Origin: Deinococcus planocerae | GTDB taxonomy: Bacteria; Deinococcota; Deinococci; Deinococcales; Deinococcaceae | NCBI RefSeq assembly: GCF_002869765.1 | Contig: NZ_PNOR01000052.1 | Span: 1-18,916 of the forward strand | Reading direction: 5' to 3' | DNA length: 18,916 nt | Shown here: piece after piece, positions 1 through 10,440 of the stretch | How positions within the stretch are numbered: the first letter of the stretch is position 1 | Layout of the letters: every line of letters begins with the position of its first letter | Notes under the pieces: generated by a model | What the model was told of the DNA's origin: nothing | Databases searched by the model: none | The model's input: the letters and a program-made list of their open reading frames with translations, nothing else | Translations under genes and position numbers: made by a program

Positions 1-224
<224 letters not shown>

Positions 225-231
225 CTCAGAA

Positions 232-260
232 AAGATACAGGCCCGCCCCCGTCTTGTCAA
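232..260 (-). promoter_or_regulatory. 23S rRNA promoter (sigma-70 type)
   Basis: On the minus strand a perfect -35 box TTGACA (260-255) is followed after exactly 17 bases by TATCTT (237-232). This matches the vegetative consensus in 10 of 12 positions and sits about 110 bases before the 23S 5' end. It is the best promoter in the window, as expected for rRNA. Confidence 0.85.
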
Positions 261-403
261 CACCTCCACTGCCCCTCTTCCGGTCGGGCGACTGCCGGGG
301 CAGCCTGGCGCTTTGCCAGGGAGTGCTCCATCCGTCCTGCGGGGCTTGCGGGCGTTCGTGCGATCACCCCGACCTCATCGCGGGCGGGCATCATCGGTGG
401 GCA
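261..403. other. intergenic between rRNA promoter and glycosidase gene
   Basis: This is the divergent spacer. It holds one perfect hairpin, CCTGGC (304-309) / GCCAGG (315-320) with a 5-base loop. I see no convincing plus-strand promoter for the downstream gene and no coding signal. Confidence 0.4.
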
Positions 404-1180
404 ATGTCAGCTCCCGCCCTGGCCCGCCTTCTGGTCGCCGCCCTCCTCTCGTTCTCGCTGACCGCCTGCACGTCAGCGCAGGGGCTGACGGTGGAGCGGC
501 TCACGGCGGGAGGCAGGCTCTACACGGTGGCGGTGGTCGATCTGCGGCAGGACACGTTGCGGCTGCACTGGAAGAGTCCGGCCACGGGCGAGCCCTACCG
601 CACCTTCGAGGGGGTGCGCCGACAGTTGGGCCGGGAGGGGCGGCAACTGCTCTTCGCCACGAACAGCGGCATCTACGCGCCGGGTCTTCGGCCTCTGGGC
701 CTTCACGTCGAGAACGGGCGGACGCTGGTGGGTGTCAACAAGGCGCGCTCGGGTGGGAACTTCGCGCTGCTGCCCAACGGCGTCTTCTGGGTGAAGGACG
801 AGCGGGCGGGCGTGACGGAGACGGGGGCGTACCGGAGGTTGGGGCTCACGCCCGCCTACGCCACGCAGTCGGGGCCGCTGCTCGTGCAGGGGGGGCGCCT
901 GCACCCGGCTTTCAACCGCGAGGGCACCAGCTTCAAGGTCCGCAGCGGCGTGGGGGTGTGCCGCGACGGGCGGGTGCGCTTCGTGGTGAGCGCGGGGCCG
1001 GTCAACTTCCACACCTTCGCGCTTTTCTTCCGGGACACGCTGAGGTGCCCGGACGCGCTCTACCTCGACGGCAGCATCAGCGCGTACGCCACGGCGAGCA
1101 CCGACACACAGCTCAGCGACTTCGCGGGCATCTGGACCGTCAGCCGCCCGGGACCCGGGGCCGTCACGGGCGCACGGTGA
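404..1180 (+). CDS. phosphodiester glycosidase family (NAGPA/DUF2233) lipoprotein
   Basis: The 258-residue protein starts at ATG 404. This start is chosen because it opens a signal peptide with a lipobox (SLTAC, Cys22), so an exported lipid-anchored protein is predicted; the open frame extends further upstream but codes for nothing signal-like. The body matches the NAGPA/YigE-type phosphodiester glycosidase fold: an [10 protein letters not shown] block, then PLGLHVENG, the [13 protein letters not shown] segment, [12 protein letters not shown], and a C-terminal [11 protein letters not shown] block. Family members split glycan phosphodiesters such as GlcNAc-1-phosphodiesters; the substrate here is unknown. 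The gene ends inside the 3' end of the convergent DUF937 gene, sharing 17 bases. It stands alone, so context does not narrow its role. The family call is confident, the exact reaction is not. Confidence 0.87.
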   Translation: MSAPALARLLVAALLSFSLTACTSAQGLTVERLTAGGRLYTVAVVDLRQDTLRLHWKSPATGEPYRTFEGVRRQLGREGRQLLFATNSGIYAPGLRPLGLHVENGRTLVGVNKARSGGNFALLPNGVFWVKDERAGVTETGAYRRLGLTPAYATQSGPLLVQGGRLHPAFNREGTSFKVRSGVGVCRDGRVRFVVSAGPVNFHTFALFFRDTLRCPDALYLDGSISAYATASTDTQLSDFAGIWTVSRPGPGAVTGAR

Positions 1181-3320
1181 TGGTGATGACGCTCAGGGGC
1201 GCGGCGCCCGGACTCGCCAGGGGACGGACCTCGTAGGACAGGGGCCCCGGGCCGGGCCGACTCTGGTAGCTCCAGCCGCAGGTGGGGTCGAGGGGGATGT
1301 CGCGGACGCCGACCACGCGGCCCGCGCGGCGGACGGTCACCCGGTAGCCCTCGCCCTGCCCGGTCCCGCCGAACCGGAAGGGCTCGCGGACCGTCTGTCC
1401 GTCCGTGAGGCTCAGGGTGTACTCGCGGTCGCAGACCCCGGTGGGGGACAGGGAGGCCAGGGCGTCCACCGTCACCTCCACCCGTCCGAGTTCGGTGGCG
1501 TCCTGGGCGTAGACGGCGTAGGTGTGGGGGCCCGGGCTGGGGCTGGGCACGTCGAGGCGCCAGGTGCCGCCCGGGCCCACCGTCACGTTGCCGAGGCTGG
1601 TGTCGTCTTCGAGAATCTGGAGGCTCTCGCCGGGCGTGCCGCGCCCCCGCAGGGTGAAGCTGCCCGCAGGCAGTTGTGCGCCCGGCGCGGGTTCGGCGAG
1701 GTCGAAGGTCTCGCTCGGCGGGGCGCTGGGTCCGGCGGCAGGTTCCTCGTCCGGACCTCCACCCACCTCCCCGGCGTTCACGTCGTCACCGGCGGTGACG
1801 GTGACCCTGATCTCGCCGCTCGTCGCGCCCTCGCTGCCGCGCACAGTGTACGTATGCTCGCCCAGGGTCGGGGTGGGGAGGGTGACCTGCCAGGTGCCGT
1901 TCCCCCCCACCCGGGTGGACGCCACCTCCAGCCCGCCGTCCTCGACCGTGAGGAGGTCGCCGGGACGCCCCGTGCCGCGCAGGGTGAGGTCCGCGAGGGG
2001 AAGCTCGGCCCCGGGGGCGGGACTGCGGACGGTGACCCCCGTGCCCGCGGCCCCGGCGGCCCCTGGGACGGGAGGTTGCTCCGAACGCGACCACAGGAGG
2101 GACAGGCCGCCCGCCAGGGGCACGAGCAAGAGCGGAATCAGCCACCAGCGAGGGCCCCGTCGCCGGGCGGGTGCCGGGGCCACCGCCGCGCCGGGCCTGG
2201 GCGTCCCACCCGTCCCCGCTGCGGGGGAGGGCACGGGCTCGGCCTCCAGCAGCGCCCCGAGGCCGGACGGGCCCGCCGGGAGCAGACCCGGGAGGTGCGG
2301 CCCCAGCCCCGCGAGGAGGGCGGCCAGGTGCCGGGCGCCGAGCCCCGCCGTCCGGGCACGGCGAACGAGCAGGCCCAGCACGAGGGGGGTGAGCAGCGCG
2401 AGGAGCCTCCCGGCGTTCTCCTCCGGCGCCCCGAGGGCGGACCCGAGCCGGGCCCCGACCCCGGAGGCGTGGCCGAACAGCGTGCCGAGCAGGCGGCGTC
2501 CCTGGCCCTCGATCCCGGCCACCCGGGCGGGGTCGCCCAGCAGGTGGGGGTTGAGGCTGCCGTCCGCGTCGACGAGGCGCTCGAAGTCGCCGCCGTGGCC
2601 CAGGATTACCCCCGCCGCCGCCTCGGTGCGGCCCTTGCGCGCGACGGCGCCCAGGACGACGGCCAGCGCGGCCTGGGTGGCCTGCGCCGCCGACCCGTCT
2701 CCAAAACCCGCGAGGGTCCCCAGACGCACTCCGGCCACTCCACCGAACTGCCCCCTCAGGAACTCGGTCAACTCCTGCGGGGAGAGTCCGCCCGGTGGCG
2801 TGTTCCCGGCGGGGGCGCGGGCCGGGGGGTCTACTGCCCCGCCTGCCGTCTGGAGAGGGCCCGGCACGGCGGACACGACGAGTCGGGCGGGGCCGGAGGG
2901 CAGGCCGGAGAGCCCGCCGCGCTGGCCGAGGACGCTCAGCACGAGGGGCAGCGTGAGGTGCAGGAGGGTCTGCACCCCCGCCGGGGCGGACGCGCCCGTC
3001 ACACGCTCCGCGATGGCGACCGCCCGGGGCCCGAGCAAGGCCGGCCCGAGGAGTTGTCCGGCGCGTTGCAGGGCGCCCGCCCCGCCCAGGCTCTCGAGCG
3101 CCGCCGGGACGCTGGCGAAGCGGGGGAGGTTCTGGATCGCCTCGTTGAGCTGGCGCTCCCCCTCCGGCGTGCGGGCGTGGTCGGCCAGCGCGGCGAGGAG
3201 CAGGGGCAGCCCCTCCCGCAGGACGCGCCCGGCCTCGGCGGGCCCGAGGCCAGCCTCCCGCGCGAGCCGCTCGGCGGCCACCGGACCGAAGAACGTCTGC
3301 CACTCCTCTGAACCGTTCAT
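1164..3320 (-). CDS. DUF937 membrane protein with three Ig-like C-terminal domains
   Basis: The 718-residue protein starts at ATG 3320, chosen because AGGAGG lies four bases upstream; the open frame runs 18 codons further back. Residues 1-150 and about 180-360 are helical, Leu/Ala/Gly-rich segments of the DUF937 (YidB-like) type, apparently duplicated. A Pro-rich linker leads to RRRGPRWW and one transmembrane helix at about 391-410. Two bacterial Ig-like repeats follow (about 432-509 and 541-618), each with PAPGAxLP at the start, a GTWxV core and GxHTY near the end. A third, more diverged beta domain (628-718) carries two cysteines. The positive charges before the helix predict the DUF937 part inside and the Ig part outside the membrane. 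Function is unknown. A long antisense open frame covers most of the gene and is taken as a GC artefact. Confidence 0.82.
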   Translation of the reverse strand: MNGSEEWQTFFGPVAAERLAREAGLGPAEAGRVLREGLPLLLAALADHARTPEGERQLNEAIQNLPRFASVPAALESLGGAGALQRAGQLLGPALLGPRAVAIAERVTGASAPAGVQTLLHLTLPLVLSVLGQRGGLSGLPSGPARLVVSAVPGPLQTAGGAVDPPARAPAGNTPPGGLSPQELTEFLRGQFGGVAGVRLGTLAGFGDGSAAQATQAALAVVLGAVARKGRTEAAAGVILGHGGDFERLVDADGSLNPHLLGDPARVAGIEGQGRRLLGTLFGHASGVGARLGSALGAPEENAGRLLALLTPLVLGLLVRRARTAGLGARHLAALLAGLGPHLPGLLPAGPSGLGALLEAEPVPSPAAGTGGTPRPGAAVAPAPARRRGPRWWLIPLLLVPLAGGLSLLWSRSEQPPVPGAAGAAGTGVTVRSPAPGAELPLADLTLRGTGRPGDLLTVEDGGLEVASTRVGGNGTWQVTLPTPTLGEHTYTVRGSEGATSGEIRVTVTAGDDVNAGEVGGGPDEEPAAGPSAPPSETFDLAEPAPGAQLPAGSFTLRGRGTPGESLQILEDDTSLGNVTVGPGGTWRLDVPSPSPGPHTYAVYAQDATELGRVEVTVDALASLSPTGVCDREYTLSLTDGQTVREPFRFGGTGQGEGYRVTVRRAGRVVGVRDIPLDPTCGWSYQSRPGPGPLSYEVRPLASPGAAPLSVITITVRP

Positions 3321-3324
3321 TCCA

Positions 3325-3344
3325 CCTCCTGGGAACACGTTCCC
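3325..3344 (-). promoter_or_regulatory. Shine-Dalgarno and inverted repeat before the DUF937 gene
   Basis: AGGAGG (3330-3325) ends four bases before ATG 3320 and fixes that start. Immediately upstream is a perfect inverted repeat GGGAAC-ac-GTTCCC (3331-3344). Its position directly before the ribosome site would let a bound repressor or an RNA hairpin affect expression. The operator role is inference. Confidence 0.5.
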
Positions 3345-3508
3345 TCTCCCCTGCCGCCGGCGAGCGGCCCGCACCGCGCACCGGTTTCCCTCTCCCCCAC
3401 CCTACGCGCAAGGGGGGGCGCCCATGCGCACCATTCCAGGCAACGCCGGGGCCTGGCCGAGGGGGGAGGGCCTCCCTCCCGCCGCGCGTGGAGCAGGATG
3501 GGGGCGGT

Positions 3509-3592
3509 ATGACCCCACCCGCGCGACCTCGGCCCGGAGAGGAGCAGACGTCCACCGACCCCACTGGGCCGCGGCGGGGGGGCCGCGAGTGA
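3509..3592 (+). CDS. possible 27-residue upstream ORF, or displaced N-terminus of next gene
   Basis: ATG 3509 opens a 27-codon frame, rich in Pro, Arg and Gly, whose TGA (3590-3592) overlaps the GTG start (3589) of the SnoaL-like gene as GTGA. Just before the stop is a run of seven G (3576-3582), which in this frame reads G_GGG_GGC. A one-base slip backward there would fuse this frame to the next gene. It may be a coupling leader, a slippage site, or chance in GC-rich DNA. I have no homology to support it. Confidence 0.25.
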   Translation: MTPPARPRPGEEQTSTDPTGPRRGGRE

Positions 3593-3939
3593 GCCGCGCC
3601 CTGCTGGAGGCCGACTTCGCCGCCCTGAACGCGCGGGACGGGGAGGGATTCGCGGCCCTCTTCACCCCCGACGTGCGCTACGAGGTGCCGCAGACCGGGG
3701 AGGTCGTGGGGGGTCCGGTGAACGTCGCCGCCTTCGACCACAAATGCCCGGGCGAGTGGAGCATCGAGGTCCGCCGCGCCCTGGCCGACGAGGTTCTGGG
3801 CCTGGCCGAGACGCAGCGGGCCGTCGTCGTCCACGAGGACCGGGACGGGTTGATTTCCCGCATCACCGACTGTTGGCCCGGTCCCTACGACCCGCCCGCC
3901 TTCCGCGCGGGGTGGCCGGAGACCCGGCGGGAGGAGTAG
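3589..3939 (+). CDS. SnoaL/NTF2-like protein
   Basis: The predicted product has 116 residues from GTG 3589. It opens with a helix (LLEADFAALNARDGEGFAAL), then FTPDVRYEVP, a GEVVGGPVNVAAF segment, and strands ending in DGLISRITDCW. This order is typical of the SnoaL-like/NTF2 cone fold, which hosts small-molecule isomerases, hydrolases and ligand-binding proteins. No catalytic residues can be assigned. The start is uncertain: there is no clear ribosome site, and a small upstream frame overlaps the GTG. The gene ends 22 bases before the RidA gene, but that gene has its own promoter-like box, so the two need not be one transcript. Confidence 0.68.
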   Translation: MSRALLEADFAALNARDGEGFAALFTPDVRYEVPQTGEVVGGPVNVAAFDHKCPGEWSIEVRRALADEVLGLAETQRAVVVHEDRDGLISRITDCWPGPYDPPAFRAGWPETRREE

Positions 3940-3949
3940 CCCCGGCTGC

Positions 3950-3955
3950 TACGCT
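3950..3955 (+). promoter_or_regulatory. -10 box of likely leaderless RidA transcript
   Basis: TACGCT ends six bases before ATG 3962 and there is no Shine-Dalgarno at normal spacing. A TANNNT box at this distance is the signature of leaderless mRNAs in Deinococcus. No -35 match is evident. Confidence 0.5.
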
Positions 3956-3961
3956 CGCCCC

Positions 3962-4347
3962 ATGAGGCGAAACATCGGCGGCTCGTCGCCCTGGGAGAGC
4001 GTGGTCGGGTACTCGCGCGCGGTGCGGGTGGGCAACGTCGTTCACGTCGCGGGCACGACCGCCACCGTGGACGGCGAGGTGGTCGCCGTCGGGGACGCCT
4101 ACGGGCAGACGCGGGCGGCGCTGGAGATCATCACCGGGGCGCTGCGGGAGGCCGGGGCGGGCCCGGAACACGTCGTCCGCACCCGGATGTACGTGACCGA
4201 CATCGGGCAGTGGGAGGCCGTCGGGCGGGCGCACGGGGAGGTCTTCGGCTCCGTCCGCCCCGCCGCGAGCCTGGTGCAGGTCGCGGCGCTGATCGACCCC
4301 CGGCACCTCGTCGAGATCGAGGCGGAAGCGATCCTGCCGGAGGGCGC

Positions 4348-4351
<4 letters not shown>
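3962..4351 (+). CDS. RidA family protein (YjgF/YER057c/UK114), catalytic Arg missing
   Basis: The 129-residue product has the full-length RidA (chorismate-mutase-like) fold: VGNVVHVAGTTA, an AYGQTRAALEII helix, VVRTRMYVTDI, the GRAHGEVFG helix and a final VEIEAEAIL strand. Canonical RidA deaminates reactive enamine/imine intermediates with an arginine (Arg105 in E. coli, PARS motif). Here the equivalent segment reads RPAASL, with Ala102 where that Arg is expected. The protein therefore probably belongs to a Rid subgroup without the classic deaminase residue, and its reaction is unknown. Its stop codon overlaps the GTG of the aldo/keto reductase by four bases, so the two are co-translated and may handle the same metabolite. 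Confidence 0.9.
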
Positions 4352-5325
<974 letters not shown>

Positions 5326-5328
5326 GGA

Positions 5329-5355
5329 GCGCCCGCCCCAGAAGTGGGCGGGCGC
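5329..5355. terminator. bidirectional hairpin between convergent genes
   Basis: GCGCCCGCCC (5329-5338) and GGGCGGGCGC (5346-5355) form a perfect 10-bp stem with a 7-base loop, three bases after the reductase stop and 15 bases before the end of the convergent small gene. There is no T-tract, so termination strength is uncertain. Confidence 0.65.
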
Positions 5356-5370
5356 GGGGAGGGGCCGGAG

Positions 5371-5565
5371 TCAGGCGATCAGGCGAACGCTTTGCAGGGC
5401 GGTCCGGTGCATCAGCAGCAGGTAGCCCGCGCTCTCCCGGGAGAGGCGGCCCGCCGCGTGCAGGGTGCGCAAGGTCGGCAGGTGGTACAGCTCGCCGTCC
5501 TCCCCCCGCGCCATGTCGGTCTGGTCGAACGCGGCGAGCTTGAGGCCTCTTTTCGATTCGTCCAT
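5371..5565 (-). CDS. small hypothetical protein
   Basis: The predicted product has 64 residues from ATG 5565, chosen because GGGAGGG lies just upstream; a GTG at 5625 would add 20 residues but would place a hairpin inside the coding region. The sequence starts MDESKRGLKLAAFDQ, contains a helical RTLHAAGRLSRESAGYLLLMH stretch in two parts, and ends SVRLIA. It has no signal peptide, membrane segment or known domain. It is bounded downstream by a strong hairpin, and upstream by three inverted repeats, which suggests a tightly regulated monocistronic gene. I do not recognise the family. Confidence 0.55.
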   Translation of the reverse strand: MDESKRGLKLAAFDQTDMARGEDGELYHLPTLRTLHAAGRLSRESAGYLLLMHRTALQSVRLIA

Positions 5566-5601
5566 GAACCCTCCCGGCGCACCCCAGAGGATGAGGGGCT
5601 C

Positions 5602-5618
5602 CTTTAGCCTTCCTAAAG
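5602..5618 (-). promoter_or_regulatory. leader hairpin CTTTAG-N5-CTAAAG
   Basis: A perfect 6-bp inverted repeat with a 5-base loop lies 37 bases before ATG 5565, in unusually A/T-rich sequence for this window. It could act as an mRNA hairpin or as part of an operator over the promoter. Confidence 0.4.
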
Positions 5619-5634
5619 TATTCACGCCCTTCCT

Positions 5635-5665
5635 GTCAGAGGTCTGACGGGGAGGTCACAGACCT
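5635..5665 (-). promoter_or_regulatory. paired palindromes, candidate operator
   Basis: Two inverted repeats share the half-site AGGTC: GTCAGA-gg-TCTGAC (5635-5648) and AGGTC-aca-GACCT (5653-5665), with four bases between them. They lie upstream of the small gene and cover a -35-like CTGACA (5639-5634, minus). Repeated palindromes with a common half-site suggest cooperative binding of a regulator; no candidate regulator can be named. Confidence 0.42.
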
Positions 5666-5771
5666 AGACGAGGCCCCGTGCGCGTCCCTGTTTCACCCTC
5701 ACGGCGGGACCAGGCACGGCAACACCCGCCGGGCGTCCGCTCAACCGCGTTCCGGGTGGAGGTGGCCCCCT

Positions 5772-6488
5772 CTACTCGGCTCTTCGCCGGACGTCCTCCC
5801 CGTCGGCGAGCGCCTGGAGGGCAGGCCGCAGCGCCGGGAGGTCCACCCGCGCCGTGTGCCACACGAGGGCGGGGTCGATGCCGAAGTAGTCGTGGGCCAC
5901 GAGGTTGCGCACGTCGCGCAGGAGGGCCCAGGGGAGTTCAGGGTGGGTGTCCTGCACAGCCTGGGGGATGAATTTCGTGGTCTCACCCAGGCGCGCGAGG
6001 TTGTGCAGCACGGCGTCCCAGGCGCGTTCGTCGGCGAGGAAGGTCGTCAGGGTGTGCCCGCGCGTGTCGTCGGCCACCCGGTCCACGGCGCCCAGCAGGT
6101 CGAACACCCGCCAGCGCCAACGCTTCGGGCGGTGCGAGGGCCGGGGCGGCGGGCCGGGGTCGAAGACGTCCACCGCGTCCTCCAGAATCTCGCCGCGCAG
6201 GGGCGGCCCCAGGGCGCCCTCGGTCATCACGTCCACCCGGCGCCGCAGCAGGTCCTCGAACACCTCCTTGGCGCGCATCAGGTCGAGCAGGCCCACCGGG
6301 CGGCCCGGCGCGAAGTCCACGAGCAGGTCGATGTCGGAAGCCTCGCCCGCCTCTCCCCGCGCCACCGAGCCGAAGACCCGCACCCGGGCGACGCCGACCG
6401 CGCGCCACCGCGCCTCTGCCCCGCGCAGTTCCCGGGCGACGGTGGGCAGGCGCAGGTCGGGGAAAAGCGGAGCGGAGGAAGGAGGCAT
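5772..6488 (-). CDS. fused MntA-HepT protein: nucleotidyltransferase plus HEPN RNase
   Basis: This 238-residue protein joins two halves that are usually separate antitoxin and toxin genes. Residues 1-110 are a minimal nucleotidyltransferase (MntA type) with an exact GSx10DxD motif (Gly40-Ser41, Asp52, Asp54) and a third acidic residue, Asp86 in RRRVDVM. A Pro/Arg linker (111-122) leads to a HEPN/HepT (DUF86) domain with the RNase motif Rx4HxY: Arg184, His189 and Tyr191 in RNLVAHDY. In the known two-gene system MntA adds AMP to the HepT tyrosine and so silences an RNase. Both active sites look intact here, so regulation in cis is plausible. ATG 6488 is preceded by a TATCCT box 8 bases upstream. 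It could be a toxin-antitoxin or phage-defence protein. Confidence 0.88.
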   Translation of the reverse strand: MPPSSAPLFPDLRLPTVARELRGAEARWRAVGVARVRVFGSVARGEAGEASDIDLLVDFAPGRPVGLLDLMRAKEVFEDLLRRRVDVMTEGALGPPLRGEILEDAVDVFDPGPPPRPSHRPKRWRWRVFDLLGAVDRVADDTRGHTLTTFLADERAWDAVLHNLARLGETTKFIPQAVQDTHPELPWALLRDVRNLVAHDYFGIDPALVWHTARVDLPALRPALQALADGEDVRRRAE

Positions 6489-6496
6489 CGGGAGAC

Positions 6497-6502
6497 AGGA
6501 TA
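6497..6502 (-). promoter_or_regulatory. -10 box of the MntA-HepT gene
   Basis: TATCCT on the minus strand ends eight bases before ATG 6488, without a Shine-Dalgarno, which fits a leaderless or nearly leaderless transcript. Confidence 0.4.
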
Positions 6503-6551
6503 GGGGCAGGAGGGGCGGGCGGTGCCGGGGGGCGGGGCCTTGCCGTGTCAC

Positions 6552-6557
6552 CATGCT
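6552..6557 (+). promoter_or_regulatory. weak -10-like box before acpS
   Basis: CATGCT ends six bases before ATG 6564. It departs from TANNNT at the first base but sits at the position used by other leaderless-type genes in this window. Confidence 0.25.
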
Positions 6558-6562
6558 TTCCG

Positions 6563-6958
<396 letters not shown>

Positions 6959-6962
<4 letters not shown>

Positions 6963-7780
6963 TCCGCCTGATCGCCACCGACCTCGACGGCACCCTGCTG
7001 CGCCCCGACGGGACGGTGAGCGCCCGGACGCGGGCGGCCCTCGGCGCGGCGCGGGCGGCGGGCCTCCAGGTCGTGCCCGTCACGGCCCGGCAGCCGCGTG
7101 GGGTCCGCCGGATCGCGGGGGCGGCGGGATTGACCGAATACGCCCTGTGCGCCAACGGGGCGTACGGCGTCCACCTGGGCACGGGCGAGACGCTGTTCGA
7201 GGCGCAGGTGACCGTCGCGGCGCAGCGCACACTCGCCCAGGCGCTGACGAGGCGGGGGCCGGGCGTGCTGTTCCTCAGCGTGCGGCAGGGGGGCGAGGTG
7301 TACGTCGCGCAGGAGGGGTACGCCGCCGTTGCCCGCTTCGAGGACCACAACCGCGAGCCCGCCGAGCTGGGCACCCACGCCCTCGACGACGTGCTCGCCG
7401 CCCCCAGCCTCAAACTCATCGTGCGGCACGCGACCCTCACGCCGCGCGAGCTGCTCGCCGAGCTGCGCGCCCTCAACCTCGGGGGCTTCGCGGTGACCCA
7501 CTCCGGCGCCCCCTTTCTGGAGGTGCTGGCCGAGGGGGTGGGCAAGGCGTGGGGCCTGACCCTCCTGTGCGGGCGGCTGGGGGTCGCGCGGGAGGAGGTG
7601 CTGGCCTTCGGGGACGCCCCCAACGACGCGGAGATGCTCGCCTGGGCCGGGCGCGGTGTGGCGGTGGCGAACGCCCACCCGGAGGCGCTGGAGGCGGCGG
7701 ACGAGGTGACCCTCTCCAACGCCGAGGACGGGGTGGCCCGCGTGATCGAACGGTTAACGGCCCAATCGTCGGCGGGCTGA
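6959..7780 (+). CDS. Cof-type HAD-IIB phosphatase
   Basis: The 273-residue product starts at GTG 6959 in a GTGA overlap with acpS. It is a haloacid-dehalogenase-fold hydrolase with all four motifs: DLDGTLL (nucleophile Asp8, acid Asp10), the motif II threonine in PVTARQ (Thr42), Lys196 in EGVGKAWGL and GDAPNDAEM (Asp219, Asp223). The large insert between motifs II and III is the type IIB cap that marks the Cof family. Such enzymes dephosphorylate small metabolites such as sugar phosphates, flavin or pyridoxal precursors; the substrate is unpredictable. The coupling with acpS suggests co-expression only. Confidence 0.92.
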
Positions 7781-7804
7781 CACCCCGGCGGAGCGGGAGC
7801 CTCC

Positions 7805-7810
7805 TACGCT
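7805..7810 (+). promoter_or_regulatory. -10 box of likely leaderless transcript
   Basis: TACGCT ends five bases before ATG 7816, identical to the box before the RidA gene; no Shine-Dalgarno is present. Confidence 0.5.
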
Positions 7811-7815
7811 TGGGC

Positions 7816-8277
7816 ATGAAACCCTGGTTGCTGCTGGCCGCGCTGCTGGTCTGGGCGCCTCCCCCCGCTCTCGCGCAGACCACGGCGCCCCCGGTCCCGG
7901 TGCCGGGCACGCCCGCCGAACTCCAGGCCCTGGCGCGGGGCCGGGCCCTCATCGCCGACTTCTACGCCCTGCGCCTCGAACGGCTCTGGCGGGCCTTCAC
8001 CCCGCAGGCCAAGGAGCAGTGGGGCAGCCTGGAGGCGTTCCAGGCCTTCCGCGAGGCGGGCGCGAGAACCTACGGGGCCGAACGGCAGGTCGTGGCGGAG
8101 CGGACCTTCACCGAGGACGGCGTGACCTACTACGTCCGCAGCGCCGTCTTCGAGCGTGACCCGGGGACCGTCTGGGCCCTCGTCTTCGGCTTCGACGCGG
8201 TGGGCCGGGTGGGCCTCTTCGGCATCGCCGCGCAGGGAGAGCAGGCGCCGGGCCGCGTCGCGCGGGCACCGAGGTAA
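7816..8277 (+). CDS. small secreted protein, possibly DUF3887-like
   Basis: The 153-residue product has a clear signal peptide: [20 protein letters not shown], with cleavage predicted after ALA. The mature part begins with a Thr/Pro-rich stretch, then a compact alpha/beta segment: [19 protein letters not shown], a [10 protein letters not shown] helix, then strands in [18 protein letters not shown] and a final [11 protein letters not shown]. This layout resembles the small DUF3887/NTF2-like domain often found in front of secreted hydrolases, but here it stands alone with no enzyme domain. The match is by eye only. It lies 35 bases after the HAD gene but has its own -10 box, and a hairpin follows the stop. 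Confidence 0.7.
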   Translation: MKPWLLLAALLVWAPPPALAQTTAPPVPVPGTPAELQALARGRALIADFYALRLERLWRAFTPQAKEQWGSLEAFQAFREAGARTYGAERQVVAERTFTEDGVTYYVRSAVFERDPGTVWALVFGFDAVGRVGLFGIAAQGEQAPGRVARAPR

Positions 8278-8283
8278 AGGCGC

Positions 8284-8315
8284 AAGGGGCGCCCCCAAAT
8301 CTGGAGCGTCCCCTT
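8284..8315. terminator. hairpin between convergent genes
   Basis: AAGGGG-CGC (8284-8292) pairs with GCG-t-CCCCTT (8306-8315), a 9-bp stem with one bulged T, placed between the secreted-protein stop and the MFS stop. It could end transcription from both sides. Confidence 0.5.
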
Positions 8316-8327
8316 CAGCAACGGGCC

Positions 8328-9919
<1,592 letters not shown>

Positions 9920-9923
<4 letters not shown>

Positions 9924-10390
9924 GCCAGGGCCTCCCCCGTGGTCGGGGCGGCCCGGAGGTCGGCTTCGAGCGCCCTGAGGGCAGCCAGCGCGGCGCCGAC
10001 GTGCTCGGCGGGCAGCGCCCCGAAGTGCGCGTCCACGATGTCCTGCGCGGTCGCGCGGGTGCGGCCCCGGGTGGCCTCGCCCTGGGGCGTCAGGCGCAAG
10101 CGCTGCCGCCGCAGGTCGCCGGGGTCGGTTACCCGCTCCACCAGCCCCCGCCCGACGAGTTTCGTGACGATCCGCGTGACGGTCGGGGCGGGAAGACGCT
10201 GGCGTTCGGCGACGGCGCCCGGCGTGCCCGCCCCGTCCATGATTGCGGCCAGCACGAGCAGTTCCTTGGTGTTCAGCCCGAGGGCCGCTTCAAGCGGCTC
10301 GTCGAGCGCGGAGAGAAAGCGCCTTGAGAGCCGCAGGGTCAGCCGCACGAGGTCGTACAGCTCGGGGTGGGAGGGGGAGGCGTGGTTCAT
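9920..10390 (-). CDS. MarR family transcriptional regulator
   Basis: The 156-residue protein has a MarR-type winged helix: helix [13 protein letters not shown], a helix-turn-helix ending in [19 protein letters not shown] (recognition helix about 68-80) and a wing with [16 protein letters not shown] (about 89-104). Flanking helices form the usual dimer interface. ATG 10390 is chosen because the conserved N-terminus begins soon after it. The gene overlaps the MFS pump gene by four bases. Members of this family normally repress their own operon and lose DNA affinity on binding phenolic or other toxic compounds. The A/T-rich region directly upstream is the likely operator. Confidence 0.93.
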
Positions 10391-10416
10391 TCCAAACGAA
10401 ATTATTCCAGATGGAA
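10391..10416 (-). promoter_or_regulatory. promoter/operator of marR-MFS operon
   Basis: This is a 26-base A/T-rich island in GC-rich surroundings. A TAATTT box (10404-10399) ends eight bases before the ATG, and the overlapping AATAAT matches the -10 consensus at 5 of 6. TTCC-N4-GGAA (10405-10416) and a further TGGAA copy next to the start give repeated half-sites. MarR autoregulation here is inference. Confidence 0.5.
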
Positions 10417-10440
10417 GAACCCGGGGCCATTCACGCTCTG

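Noticed and set aside
1522..3939. Very long plus-strand open frame (about 800 codons) opposite the DUF937 gene
   Set aside because: Its sequence is Pro/Arg/Ser-rich low complexity typical of antisense frames in GC-rich DNA; the minus strand has recognisable domains, a membrane helix and a good ribosome site. Only its last 116 codons (SnoaL-like) look real.
5741..5986. Alternative minus-strand frames over the HEPN half
   Set aside because: They lack any family motif, whereas the chosen frame has the full Rx4HxY motif and stays open through the nucleotidyltransferase half.
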